A stretch of DNA of 56,764 bases from Cysteiniphilum halobium (lineage in GTDB: Bacteria; Pseudomonadota; Gammaproteobacteria; Francisellales; Francisellaceae): the NCBI RefSeq assembly GCF_003574425.1, contig NZ_QLIU01000057.1, forward strand, positions 1 to 56,764. The letters are read 5' to 3'. The notes beneath the pieces are model-generated. The model saw only the letters and a program-made list of their open reading frames with translations. It was not told the origin of the DNA and searched no databases. This document shows positions 47,209 to 56,195 of the stretch, piece after piece. How positions within the stretch are numbered: the stretch's first letter is position 1; every line of letters starts with the position of its first letter. The position numbers and the translations under genes are program-made.

Positions 47209-48639
47209 CTACATAGATATATCCTCCATATTACCAGAAGAAAGTTCAGTAGCGACTCCTACTTGCTTTAACATATTTTTAGCATTATCTGTAAGTGAGC
47301 GATTCATATCATTTATGCTTTTATGCAATAGGGAGGAGATCAATGTTATCATTCTATTATCAGTTTCCTTCAGATTCTCCAACTCAACTTTAAGTTCTTG
47401 CATTGCAAAGGTTTGTGCTTGGCGCCTATAGTTATCCAATCTTCCAGAAAGCGGGTAATCATGGGCAATAATGTTTATAATGTCCACTTGGAGCAATTTG
47501 ACTTGATCATAATACCTCTGAGTGTATTGGTTAGGATAGTATGCATACTGAGAGAGGAAATCATCACGAGTCCTTCTCAAGCGAGCTAGCATTTCTTTCT
47601 TATGTCCTGTCCTTGTCATTTTGTTAATATTTTCTGAGCCATAAAGGTCGTCTACTACACGATCTGTGATCTCACTGCAAAAAAGGAATTCATGAGGTTT
47701 CTTTTTAAACGACTTTTCTTCGTACAAATTTTCTTCGTACCAGTTTTGATAAACTATATCACTCACATCGCGACTTGACCACCCCATGCCATACCCAATC
47801 CCAATACCAGTTAAAGCAGAAGCAAGCACTGTACCCGCGACTCCAAGAGCTTCTTTCCAATTAAATTTATGTCCACTAGGGTCAACCCCCATTAATGGAT
47901 TGTTGTTACCATAGAAATAACCATTGATTAACCCTTGATTATTAAAAGCATAACTATCCACTTGGATAAAGCTTCTTAAGCTTGGATCATAATCACGCGA
48001 TTTGAGATAATACAAACCAGTCAATGGATCAAACATATAGCCCGAATAACGAAGCGGATTAATAGCAAGCGCTAATGATCCATTTTTATTTTCCGTCCTC
48101 TGTCCTTCGTCCTCTGTCTTCTGAACCCCATAGACACTATATTGATAAAACTTCGGCTTATCACCCAACTGACCAATCACAGAACCATGACGATTGTGTA
48201 ACAGCACAGTTGCATCACTCATGATACTCCGCACAGTCACATTATTCGCTATTAAATACGCGGATGATTGTTGTGTACCATCGCTTGTGTTTAACAGTTC
48301 ATTATTACGTGAATAGTAATGCACAAGTACTTGAGTATTACTTTGCGCCACAGCGCGCAGACCATTAGCATAGTAATAATCACTCTCTTTAGCCTCTGAG
48401 GCGAGACTGACTTGTGTTAGTGCATTTGCCGCATTATAACTAAATCTTGCCCCTTTATTATCCCTAGACATATTGCCATTGGTATTATAATGAATTGCTG
48501 AGCTAACCAAAACACGCTGATGATTTATGCTTTGCTTACCCACAGATTTAATACTAGCTAGTGAATATGCCATGCTCTGGGTGATTAACAGACACGACAT
48601 TACGATGCCAATGTATAGTTTAGAGTTATTATTTAACAT
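47209..48639 (-). CDS. Orphan RHS-core protein with signal peptide and unknown C-terminal domain
   Basis: The 476-residue protein starts with a signal peptide (LYIGIVMSCLLITQSMAYS). A short YD-type region (about 50-190) and one RHS-associated core (about 195-257) follow: LRYSGYMFDPLTGLYYLKSR, DYDPSLRSFIQVDSY and NNPLMGVDPSGH. After the core come a glycine/alanine hydrophobic stretch (264-285, AGTVLASALTGIGIGYGMG) and a charged 190-residue domain (286-476) with no recognised motif. Normal Rhs toxins are 1200-1600 residues; this one lacks the cage-building repeats. A tandem CGTCCTCTGTC repeat at 48094-48121 encodes TEDEGQRTE. No immunity gene follows; the downstream gene is convergent. It may be a fragment or a stand-alone secreted effector. 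Confidence 0.75.
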   Translation of the reverse strand: MLNNNSKLYIGIVMSCLLITQSMAYSLASIKSVGKQSINHQRVLVSSAIHYNTNGNMSRDNKGARFSYNAANALTQVSLASEAKESDYYYANGLRAVAQSNTQVLVHYYSRNNELLNTSDGTQQSSAYLIANNVTVRSIMSDATVLLHNRHGSVIGQLGDKPKFYQYSVYGVQKTEDEGQRTENKNGSLALAINPLRYSGYMFDPLTGLYYLKSRDYDPSLRSFIQVDSYAFNNQGLINGYFYGNNNPLMGVDPSGHKFNWKEALGVAGTVLASALTGIGIGYGMGWSSRDVSDIVYQNWYEENLYEEKSFKKKPHEFLFCSEITDRVVDDLYGSENINKMTRTGHKKEMLARLRRTRDDFLSQYAYYPNQYTQRYYDQVKLLQVDIINIIAHDYPLSGRLDNYRRQAQTFAMQELKVELENLKETDNRMITLISSLLHKSINDMNRSLTDNAKNMLKQVGVATELSSGNMEDISM

Positions 48640-49072
48640 TTTTAGATCATTATTTGTTTTGTTTAAAATTAAGTAATGAGCATTTAAATTTATAACGTAG
48701 GGAGAAAGTCAACAACAATTTATAGCTGGAAAAAGATGGTATTAAATTGTCTGATAATCAAGAAATTGATAAGCAGTTAAACATTGAAATATCGATTTAA
48801 GTTATTGCAAAATTAATATTGGATAAAGCGTTTTTAGCAGGGTGAATATTAATATCAGTGTCCTGACCAAGTTTCAAAAGAATGCTAAACATGCGATCAA
48901 TTATGAAGCCTGCAAAGTTATCATTGACGATTCAGCATCTTATCAATCACTAAAATGCAAAATACAAAAATTCTGACACAGGAAGTGTCAATGTCTGGTA
49001 TACAAAGGGTTTAACTTTGATTATCCTAACGGTTAATGTCTTTGGAGAAAAATTACAAACAGGGAGAATATA
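48640..49072. other. Interval before the cyanophycin operon
   Basis: It should hold the operon promoter, not identified with confidence. TGACAC and GTGTCA (48974-48990) form a small perfect hairpin with a 5-base loop. A GTG-initiated plus-strand frame at 48842-48976 would give 44 residues (SVLTKFQKNAKHAINYEACK inside), without a proper ribosome site; it may be noise or a relic. The cphA ribosome site is AGGGAG. Confidence 0.3.
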
Positions 49073-51886
49073 ATGCAAATACTATCCACGAATGTCTATA
49101 TTGGACCAAATATTTATGCTGGCTTTCCAGTTATCAGACATGTAATCGATCTTGGTGTTTTAGAAAAATGGCCATCGGCAAAATTAGGTAGTGACTTTAT
49201 TGATGCACTGATTGAAGCGTTGCCAGGACTGAAAGAGCACGGTTGTTCCTATCGCGAACCGGGTGGTTTTATTCGTCGCCTGCGCGAAGATGAAGGCACG
49301 TGGATGGGGCATATTTGGGAGCATGTGGCAATTGAGTTGCAGGATGTTGCAGGCAGTAATGTAAGCTTTGGTAAAACGCGTAGCACAGGTGTCCCAAGGC
49401 AGTACAATATGGTTTTTGAATATAAGCAAAAAGATGTTGGATTGCAGGCGAGCTTTTTGGCACGTGATTTATTGATGTCGCTGTTACCTGAAGAGTTGCA
49501 AATGGTATTAAAAGTTGATCTTAAAAATTTTGACTTTGAGGAAGAAAAAGTTCGCTTTATTAAATTTGCACAAAGCAAAGAGTTTGGACCAAGTACAGGA
49601 TCGTTAGTTGAAGCTGCAACAAAGCGTGATATTCCGTATATTCGATTAAATGATCAGTCTTTGGTACAGTTTGGGCATGGTAAGTATCAAAAGCGTATTC
49701 AGGCGACGATCACCAGTGAGACTAAACATATTGCCGTTGAAATATCCTGTGATAAAGAGCAAACCAATACGATTTTAAATGGTTTGGGGTTGCCTGTGCC
49801 AAAACAGCGTAGTGTACGCTATGAAAATGATGCTTTATCTATTGCCCGTCATTTAGGCTATCCCCTGGTCGTTAAACCATTAAATGGTAATCATGGTCGT
49901 GGAATAAGCATTAATATTCAAGATGATGAAAGCTTAAAACAAGCATTTGCAGTAGCAAAAGAGCATGGGCGCTGGGTGATACTAGAGCAATATATCGAGG
50001 GTTTTGATCATCGTATGTTGGTGGTTAATGGTAAATTAGTGGCGGTGGCAAAACGCGTACCTGGGCATGTCGTTGGTGATGGTAAACATACTATTGCTAA
50101 GCTGATTGATATCGTCAACGAAGATCCAAGGCGTGGTGTCGGGCATGAAAAGGTATTAACGCGTCTTGAGCTTGATCACCAAGCATTAACTTTATTAGAA
50201 AAAGCCGGACTTACTGCAGAGAGTGTTTTACCAAGTGGTGAGATTTGCTATTTGCGTAAAACGGCGAACCTATCAACAGGGGGGACTGCGATTGATTTAA
50301 CCGATGTCGTTCATCCGGATAACCGTGAGATGGCAGAGCGTGCGGTCACCGCTATTGGTTTGGATGTTGGAGGCGTTGATTTCCTATCCCCTGATATTAC
50401 CCAGTCTTATCAAGAAGTCGGTGGTGGGATTTGTGAGGTTAATGCCGCCCCTGGCTTTAGAATGCATGTGGCACCTAGTGAAGGCTATCCCCGTGATGTT
50501 GCAGGAGCCGTTATGGATATGCTATTTCCTGATACTGAACGCGCACGCATTCCGATTGCAGCAATTACTGGTACCAATGGGAAAACAACGACAACACGTA
50601 TGGTCGCGCATATGTGGAAGATTGCAGGTAAGTGTGTAGGTTTTACCACAACCGATGGCGTTTATGTCAATGGCAAGCTAAGTGTCGCAGGAGATATGAC
50701 AGGTCCGAAGTCAGCACAGATGGTGTTGCGTGACCCTAATGTCGATGTTGCAGTCTTTGAAACTGCGCGTGGCGGTTTGCTTAGAAGTGGCCTTGGTTAT
50801 GATTATTGTAATGTGGGTGCATGTATTAATATCGCTGAGGATCATATGGGGCTTAAGGGCATCAATACACTAGAGGAGTTAGCTGAGGTTAAACGTATTG
50901 TTACTGATGCAGCACGCAATGTTGCCGTGTTAAATGCCGATGACCCGCACTGTCTAAAACTTTCTGCCTACACGCAAGCAGAGCATATTATGTATGTGAC
51001 AATGAACCCAGAACATGCATTGGTCAAAGAGCATATTCGTGCTGGTGGCAAGGCCGTTGTTATTGAGAAAGGGGTTAATGGTGACATGATCACGATCTTT
51101 GATAACCATATCCATATGCCGGTATTATGGACACATTTGATTCCCGCAACGATGGAAGGGCGAGCTATACATAATGTGCAAAATGCGATGTTTGCTGTGG
51201 CGATTGCTTATAGTATGGACATGAGCTTAGATGATATTAAAAATGGCTTAAGAACTTTCACTACTTCTTTTTATCAAGCGCCAGGTCGCATGAATTGGTT
51301 TGATGAACATCCGTTTAAAGTACTAATGGACTATGGCCATAATCCAGCAGCTGTATCGGCAATGGGGAAACTCGTTGAGCAAATTGATACTAAAGGTATT
51401 AAAACTTGTGTGATTGCAGCCCCTGGAGACAGACGCGATCAGGATATTGCTAATATTGCTAAAGCTGCAGCACCTTACTTTGATCAGTTTATCTGCAAGC
51501 AAGATGACGGTTTAAGAGGGCGTGAATTTGGTGAAATTCCACGTAAATTAAAAGAAGCATTGCTAGAAACCGGTATTTCTGAAGATAACATTTACATTAT
51601 CGAAAGTGAGCAAGAAGCTGTTGATTATGCATTACAACATGCTAAAGCTGGTGATCTTTTAGTTGTGTTTGCCGATAATATTAAACGCACTTGGAAGCAG
51701 ATTATTCATTTTAATAAAGCAGGTGAACAAACTAAAGATATGGTGGCAACGAAAACCAATACAACGATTGAGCTTAGTAAAAACCATGGTTTGGCAAAAG
51801 AGATTGTACAGATGATGCAAAGTGGCATTATTGCGGATGAACGTGGTGTGCGTCTTGTCGCAGTTGTTGAAGAAGATGCTGATTAA
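49073..51886 (+). CDS. cphA: Cyanophycin synthetase
   Basis: It builds cyanophycin, a water-insoluble poly-aspartate with arginine side chains, using ATP in the cytosol. The 937 residues contain an N-terminal domain starting MQILSTNVYIGPNIYAGFPV and an ATP-grasp domain (about 220-480; YPLVVKPLNGNHGRGISIN, VILEQYIEGFDHRMLVV, GGICEVNAAPGFRMH) that adds Asp to the backbone. A Mur-ligase-like domain (from about 490) with P-loop AITGTNGKTTTTRMVAHM near 497 and FETARGGLLRSGL adds Arg. All core motifs look intact and the length is slightly above the usual 870-900. First gene of the storage operon; gaps to the next genes are 12, 19 and 11 bases. Confidence 0.96.
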   Translation: MQILSTNVYIGPNIYAGFPVIRHVIDLGVLEKWPSAKLGSDFIDALIEALPGLKEHGCSYREPGGFIRRLREDEGTWMGHIWEHVAIELQDVAGSNVSFGKTRSTGVPRQYNMVFEYKQKDVGLQASFLARDLLMSLLPEELQMVLKVDLKNFDFEEEKVRFIKFAQSKEFGPSTGSLVEAATKRDIPYIRLNDQSLVQFGHGKYQKRIQATITSETKHIAVEISCDKEQTNTILNGLGLPVPKQRSVRYENDALSIARHLGYPLVVKPLNGNHGRGISINIQDDESLKQAFAVAKEHGRWVILEQYIEGFDHRMLVVNGKLVAVAKRVPGHVVGDGKHTIAKLIDIVNEDPRRGVGHEKVLTRLELDHQALTLLEKAGLTAESVLPSGEICYLRKTANLSTGGTAIDLTDVVHPDNREMAERAVTAIGLDVGGVDFLSPDITQSYQEVGGGICEVNAAPGFRMHVAPSEGYPRDVAGAVMDMLFPDTERARIPIAAITGTNGKTTTTRMVAHMWKIAGKCVGFTTTDGVYVNGKLSVAGDMTGPKSAQMVLRDPNVDVAVFETARGGLLRSGLGYDYCNVGACINIAEDHMGLKGINTLEELAEVKRIVTDAARNVAVLNADDPHCLKLSAYTQAEHIMYVTMNPEHALVKEHIRAGGKAVVIEKGVNGDMITIFDNHIHMPVLWTHLIPATMEGRAIHNVQNAMFAVAIAYSMDMSLDDIKNGLRTFTTSFYQAPGRMNWFDEHPFKVLMDYGHNPAAVSAMGKLVEQIDTKGIKTCVIAAPGDRRDQDIANIAKAAAPYFDQFICKQDDGLRGREFGEIPRKLKEALLETGISEDNIYIIESEQEAVDYALQHAKAGDLLVVFADNIKRTWKQIIHFNKAGEQTKDMVATKTNTTIELSKNHGLAKEIVQMMQSGIIADERGVRLVAVVEEDAD

Positions 51887-51898
51887 GTGGGTGTGATT

Positions 51899-53599
51899 AT
51901 GCATGAAATTCCTGAAGGCTATTCAAGGCGCTTAGTTGGGCCGAATTTATTTTTTAATGAAACCGGTGTTGTGCTTGATATCCCGCTTAAAACGCATCAA
52001 CAAGTACTTATTAAACTATGGCAAAAAAACTGTGATCGGCTGTTACCTCTGCTTGGCTTTTCTGAGTATAAACTGGCACATAAGGCATATAGTGAGGGTT
52101 TGCGTTTAGCATTTACCGCACCTTGCGACATCTTGCTTGCAAGTTGTGATGTGATTGATTATACATGGCAAGCAGCATGTTATGAATTTTCACATCAAAA
52201 AATACTGGCGTTGGATAAAACACAAAAAATACGTTTACTTCAAACAATAAAACAAGAACAAAATCTTGCGTATCGTATACTGTATGCTAATGCTAAAGCG
52301 CATGGTTTAAATATCTTCAGAGAAAAAGATCATGCTTATGTTGGCTCAGGTATTGGACGCTATAAGTTGTCGCTATTAACCGATGATTATTTATCCCTGA
52401 CATGGCAAGATATTTATGATATCCCACAAGTGATTGTTACAGGCACCAATGGTAAAACAACGACGGTTCGTTTAACGAACTTTATCTGTCAGCATGCCGG
52501 TAAAATAAGTGGTTATGCGTCAACTGACTGGGTTGCTATTAATGGCGAGATTATTGATCGCGGCGATTACTCAGGACCAACGGGGCATCAGTTTGTATTA
52601 ACCAATCCAGATGTTGAAGTAGCTGTTTTAGAATCAGCGCGTGGCGGATTGTTAAAACGTGGCTTAATTGAAACGCAAGTTTCAGCAGCAACAGTGACTA
52701 ATGTCTCATATGACCATATGGGAGAGGATGGCGTTGAAACCTTAAATGATTTATTTGATGCTAAATGTATTGTTTATCGCGCGTTAGCTAAAGATAATAG
52801 CTTTGCAATTATTAATATGGATGATGGACTTTTACAGCAGTTGGTAACACAGCTATCAACACCTAAAATCTTGGTCAGTCAAGCGAAAATATCATCCAAG
52901 GTTTTAAATCAATTAACAATAAATGATCATGCCTGTTATGTTGCTGATAACTGTTTTATCTGGTGGCAACAAGGAAAAACCAGGTCTTTGGTCAAGCTAA
53001 GTGACGTGCCATTAACAATGAATGGGCACGCAAAGCATAATATTGAGAATACCTTGCATGCGATTGCCTTGGCTTTTGCTTTGGGTATTTCTTTTGATAA
53101 AATAGTGACCGCGTTATGTACGTATCAAAATACTGCAAGAGAAAATCAAGGACGCGCTAATATCTATATACTGAAATCAGGTGCAATAGTAATTGTAGAT
53201 TTCGCGCATAATCCAGCAGGATTTGAGGCGATTTTATCTTTGGCACAAGCGTATCAGACAAAAGCGGGTAGACTCTTTTTGTTGTTTGGTACAACAGGTG
53301 ACAGAGTTAATCTGATTGAAGCTAGCTCAAAAGTGATTGCTCAGTATAAGCCTGATAAGATTCTGGTTAAAGAGCTTAAGAAATATTTGCGTGGTGCTAC
53401 ACAAGGAGAAATTCCTAAGCAAATTGCAGCGTCACTGATTCGTTTTGGTCTAGAAAAAGATACAATAAGCTTAGTTGATGATGAACTATCCGGGGCGAAA
53501 TTGTTACTTTCACAATTAAAACAAGGTGATGTTTGTGTGCTGTGCTGTCATGATCGCATTACTGATGTTGGCGCCTTGGTTAAGACATATTGTAAATAA
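51899..53599 (+). CDS. Mur-ligase-only paralogue of cyanophycin synthetase (no ATP-grasp module)
   Basis: The 566 residues begin with about 175 residues unlike CphA's N-terminus (EGYSRRLVGPNLFFNETG). A full Mur-ligase module follows: P-loop IVTGTNGKTTTVRLTNF near 180, GPTGHQFVLTNPDVEVAVLE, ESARGGLLKRGL, VSYDHMGEDG, and DFAHNPAGFEAI in the C-terminal domain. These parallel CphA's arginine-adding half closely, while the ATP-grasp half is missing. I chose ATG 51899; a GTG directly after the cphA stop is also possible. It should be an ATP-dependent amide ligase; its substrate (cyanophycin, a primer, or another aspartyl peptide) is unknown. Cyanobacterial CphA2 instead keeps the ATP-grasp and loses Mur activity, so this is a different type. 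Confidence 0.85.
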   Translation: MHEIPEGYSRRLVGPNLFFNETGVVLDIPLKTHQQVLIKLWQKNCDRLLPLLGFSEYKLAHKAYSEGLRLAFTAPCDILLASCDVIDYTWQAACYEFSHQKILALDKTQKIRLLQTIKQEQNLAYRILYANAKAHGLNIFREKDHAYVGSGIGRYKLSLLTDDYLSLTWQDIYDIPQVIVTGTNGKTTTVRLTNFICQHAGKISGYASTDWVAINGEIIDRGDYSGPTGHQFVLTNPDVEVAVLESARGGLLKRGLIETQVSAATVTNVSYDHMGEDGVETLNDLFDAKCIVYRALAKDNSFAIINMDDGLLQQLVTQLSTPKILVSQAKISSKVLNQLTINDHACYVADNCFIWWQQGKTRSLVKLSDVPLTMNGHAKHNIENTLHAIALAFALGISFDKIVTALCTYQNTARENQGRANIYILKSGAIVIVDFAHNPAGFEAILSLAQAYQTKAGRLFLLFGTTGDRVNLIEASSKVIAQYKPDKILVKELKKYLRGATQGEIPKQIAASLIRFGLEKDTISLVDDELSGAKLLLSQLKQGDVCVLCCHDRITDVGALVKTYCK

Positions 53600-53618
53600 T
53601 GAACAAATAGGAGTAAGT

Positions 53619-54440
53619 ATGCCTGCACCAAAAGTTTCAGGTATAAAACGAGGATATATTATCCCGATTGGTGGACGTGAAGATAAATTAGTTTCACCTA
53701 AGGTTTTACAACGATTTATCGAATTATCGGGGGACAAAGATGCCTATATCGTTATTATCCCAACGGCATCTAAGCTGCCAGATACCGGTAGTGAATATGT
53801 CAAAATATTTAAGTCTCTAGGGGTTAACAATGCTGTAAGTCTTGAGATTCAAATGCGTGGAGATACCGATAATGAAGAGTATCTTCAGCATTTTGAAAAA
53901 GCAACAGGTATTTTTATGACAGGTGGTAATCAATTGTTGTTATCAACTGTGCTTGGTGGCACTAAAGTGGCACAAATGATTCGTCGTTGTAATGCCAAAG
54001 GTGTACATGTGGCCGGTACTTCAGCGGGAGCGGCATTTATTTCTGAACATATGATTGTTGGCGGTGCTACTGGATTTATGCCACGTTATAATATGGTTAA
54101 TATGGCGCCAGGCTTAGGTCTAACCAATAAAATACTGGTTGATCAGCATTTTTCTCAACGTGATCGTTTGGGTAGATTATTAACTGCCTTGTCATATAAT
54201 CCATTTGTCACTGGGGTTGGGATTGATGAGGATACGGGGGCATTTTTGGCAGACGATGGTATGATTGAAGTCATTGGCAGTGGCGCGTTAACGATTATTG
54301 ATATGTCACATATCGAGCACTCATCGATGTCACATGCGCGTGATGATGATCCGATAAGTTTGGTTGGTATTCGCATGCATCTGTTGCTTGAAGGAAGTAA
54401 ATATGACACAAATGCACATGCCGTTAAGGTTGTAAACTAA
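53619..54440 (+). CDS. cphB: Cyanophycinase
   Basis: This S51-family serine peptidase cuts cyanophycin to beta-Asp-Arg dipeptides. The 273 residues carry the nucleophile near Ser134 in VAGTSAGAAFISE, preceded by IFMTGGNQLLL and followed by VDQHFSQRDRLGRL and GVGIDEDTG. There is no signal peptide, so it acts on the cell's own granules, unlike exported cyanophycinases of bacteria that feed on it. I chose ATG 53619 behind AGGAG; an upstream ATG in the same frame would overlap the previous gene by 74 bases and has no support. Third gene of the operon. Confidence 0.95.
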   Translation: MPAPKVSGIKRGYIIPIGGREDKLVSPKVLQRFIELSGDKDAYIVIIPTASKLPDTGSEYVKIFKSLGVNNAVSLEIQMRGDTDNEEYLQHFEKATGIFMTGGNQLLLSTVLGGTKVAQMIRRCNAKGVHVAGTSAGAAFISEHMIVGGATGFMPRYNMVNMAPGLGLTNKILVDQHFSQRDRLGRLLTALSYNPFVTGVGIDEDTGAFLADDGMIEVIGSGALTIIDMSHIEHSSMSHARDDDPISLVGIRMHLLLEGSKYDTNAHAVKVVN

Positions 54441-54451
54441 TAGCAGGGTAG

Positions 54452-55312
54452 ATGTTAAAAATGCAAAAAATTATTATCCATGGTGGCTGTGGCGCCAGAG
54501 AAGATAAAAACACTCAATTTAGTGAGTACCATGTGCACCTATTGACCATTGTTGAAGAAGCATATGCTTTTCTTAAGACCTATGATGATGCGTTAAAAAC
54601 AGCTGTTTTTGCAGCAAAGTTATTAGAAGATGATCCTATATTTAACGCAGGTACGGGTTCACGCTTGCAGCAGGATGGGCAGGTGCGTATGTCAGCATCG
54701 ATTATGGATGGTGCAAAAGCCAAATTTGCAGGTGTGATTAATATTCAAAATATTCAATATCCCAGTGAGGTGGCTTTAGCCCTTTTGAATGAACATCATA
54801 GTGTTCGTGCAGCTAATGAAGCGACGCGCTTTGCTCATGAGATATTACAAATGCCTGAGTATAACCCCATTACTGAGCATCGTTATCAAGAATATCTTGA
54901 GTTGAAAAAAGGTTTAACTGGGACTATTGGTGTTGTTGTATTAGATAGTGTAAGTAATATTGTCTCTTTAACCTCAACAGGAGGTGCTGGCTTTGAAGTG
55001 CCAGGACGGGTGGGTGATAGCCCAACAGTTGCTGGAAACTATGCGTCAGCTATTATGGGGATATCATGTACTGGTATTGGTGAGCATATTGTCAATCAAG
55101 CAGTGGCAGCAAAAGTGCATACGCGTGTTAAAGATGGCATGTCTTTAGATGAAGCAGTTGCCAAAAGCATTAAAGAAAGTGATGCATTAGAGGATTATGT
55201 TGGTTTGATTGCACTAGATCACAAGGGCAATATTACCACCGGCTCAACTCAGGTTGCACAAACGCTGTTTGCTTATCATGATGGTGAAAAAGCCAAAACT
55301 TTTTATCAATAA
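54452..55312 (+). CDS. iaaA: Isoaspartyl peptidase / beta-aspartyl-dipeptidase (Ntn hydrolase)
   Basis: It splits beta-Asp-Arg from cyanophycinase into aspartate and arginine, closing the storage cycle. The precursor of 286 residues self-cleaves before Thr158 in GLTGTIGVVVLD, giving the Ntn-hydrolase subunits. Other landmarks are IIIHGGCGAREDK at the start, DDPIFNAGTGSRLQQDG with VRMSASIMDG, and STGGAGFEVPGRVGDSP with AIMGISCTGIGEHIV. It is somewhat shorter than the usual 310-320 residues, mostly in the linker before Thr158. ATG 54452 has AGGG close by; ATG 54461 is a near-equal alternative. Fourth gene of the operon, 11 bases after cphB. Confidence 0.93.
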   Translation: MLKMQKIIIHGGCGAREDKNTQFSEYHVHLLTIVEEAYAFLKTYDDALKTAVFAAKLLEDDPIFNAGTGSRLQQDGQVRMSASIMDGAKAKFAGVINIQNIQYPSEVALALLNEHHSVRAANEATRFAHEILQMPEYNPITEHRYQEYLELKKGLTGTIGVVVLDSVSNIVSLTSTGGAGFEVPGRVGDSPTVAGNYASAIMGISCTGIGEHIVNQAVAAKVHTRVKDGMSLDEAVAKSIKESDALEDYVGLIALDHKGNITTGSTQVAQTLFAYHDGEKAKTFYQ

Positions 55313-55335
55313 AATAAACCAAAAGGGAGAGTATA

Positions 55336-56118
55336 GTGGCTAGAATAATTAAACAATTGGCATTAACTGTATTACTAACATCTGCAAGTACAAGTATATT
55401 TGCCGAGAGTGCACCACCGCCATTATACCAATATGGAACAATTACGGCACTGATGTCAGGCAATTATCATGCAGTGATAAGTGTCAAATCTGCAAAAGCA
55501 TTAGGTAATGATTTTGGTGTCGGTGCAGGTGAGGGATTGGGTGAAGTCATTGTGTTGGATGGTAAGTACTACTTAGCCAACATGGATGGTAAGCTCACAC
55601 AAATGAAACCAGCAAGTGGCTTGTCTTATCTAACTGCAGTTGATTTTATGCCACTGAAAAAACTAAGTTTTAACATTAACAAACCTGTAGAGATCACTAC
55701 GTTTCAGCAGCAATTATTAGCAAAACTAGGAAATAATCAGCTGACTTATGCGGTTAAATTAACTGGAACATTTAAGGAAATCTTAGCACGGAGTGAGAAA
55801 ATTGATAAGTCCACAAATACACCATTGGCCGAATGGCTAAAAGAGCATGAACATCGCTTTAGTTATCACAATGTACAAGGGACTATGGTCATGTTCTTCT
55901 CCCCTAAATATACACAAGGATTTGGTGTACCAGGATTCCATACACATTATATTGCTGAGGATTATAAAAGTGGTGGACATGTGTTAAGTGCTGAGATTGA
56001 AAAAGCTAAAGTTCAAGTGATGCCAATTAATGAGATTAATCTTAGGGTTGGTGATGTGAAAAATACAGCAAAAGAGGTGGACCTAACACTGGTGCATAAA
56101 ATTGAAAATGCGCAATGA
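55336..56118 (+). CDS. Alpha-acetolactate decarboxylase with signal peptide
   Basis: It decarboxylates acetolactate to acetoin. The 260-residue protein starts with GTG behind GGGAGAG and has a clear signal peptide (IIKQLALTVLLTSASTSIFA-ES). The family core shows LYQYGTITALMSGNYH, FGVGAGEGLGEVIVLDGKYY, and the zinc ligands in GFHTHYIAEDYKSGGHV (His near 201, 203 and 214). An exported form is known in Brevibacillus but most proteobacterial BudA is cytosolic. It lies 23 bases after iaaA, so it may be read with the cyanophycin operon. No acetolactate synthase or butanediol dehydrogenase is nearby. Confidence 0.9.
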   Translation: MARIIKQLALTVLLTSASTSIFAESAPPPLYQYGTITALMSGNYHAVISVKSAKALGNDFGVGAGEGLGEVIVLDGKYYLANMDGKLTQMKPASGLSYLTAVDFMPLKKLSFNINKPVEITTFQQQLLAKLGNNQLTYAVKLTGTFKEILARSEKIDKSTNTPLAEWLKEHEHRFSYHNVQGTMVMFFSPKYTQGFGVPGFHTHYIAEDYKSGGHVLSAEIEKAKVQVMPINEINLRVGDVKNTAKEVDLTLVHKIENAQ

Positions 56119-56195
56119 GATAAAAATATTCAAAGTTGCATAATTTAAATCATGTGATATATTCTTAATATATCAATTATAAAAAAGGTGATGCT

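Noticed and set aside
48842-48976. 44-codon GTG frame before cphA
   Set aside because: AGCAGG abuts the GTG with no spacing and the residues match no family; left as part of the intergenic description.
49249-49578. 109-codon frame antisense to cphA
   Set aside because: Shadow of the conserved N-terminal part of cyanophycin synthetase.
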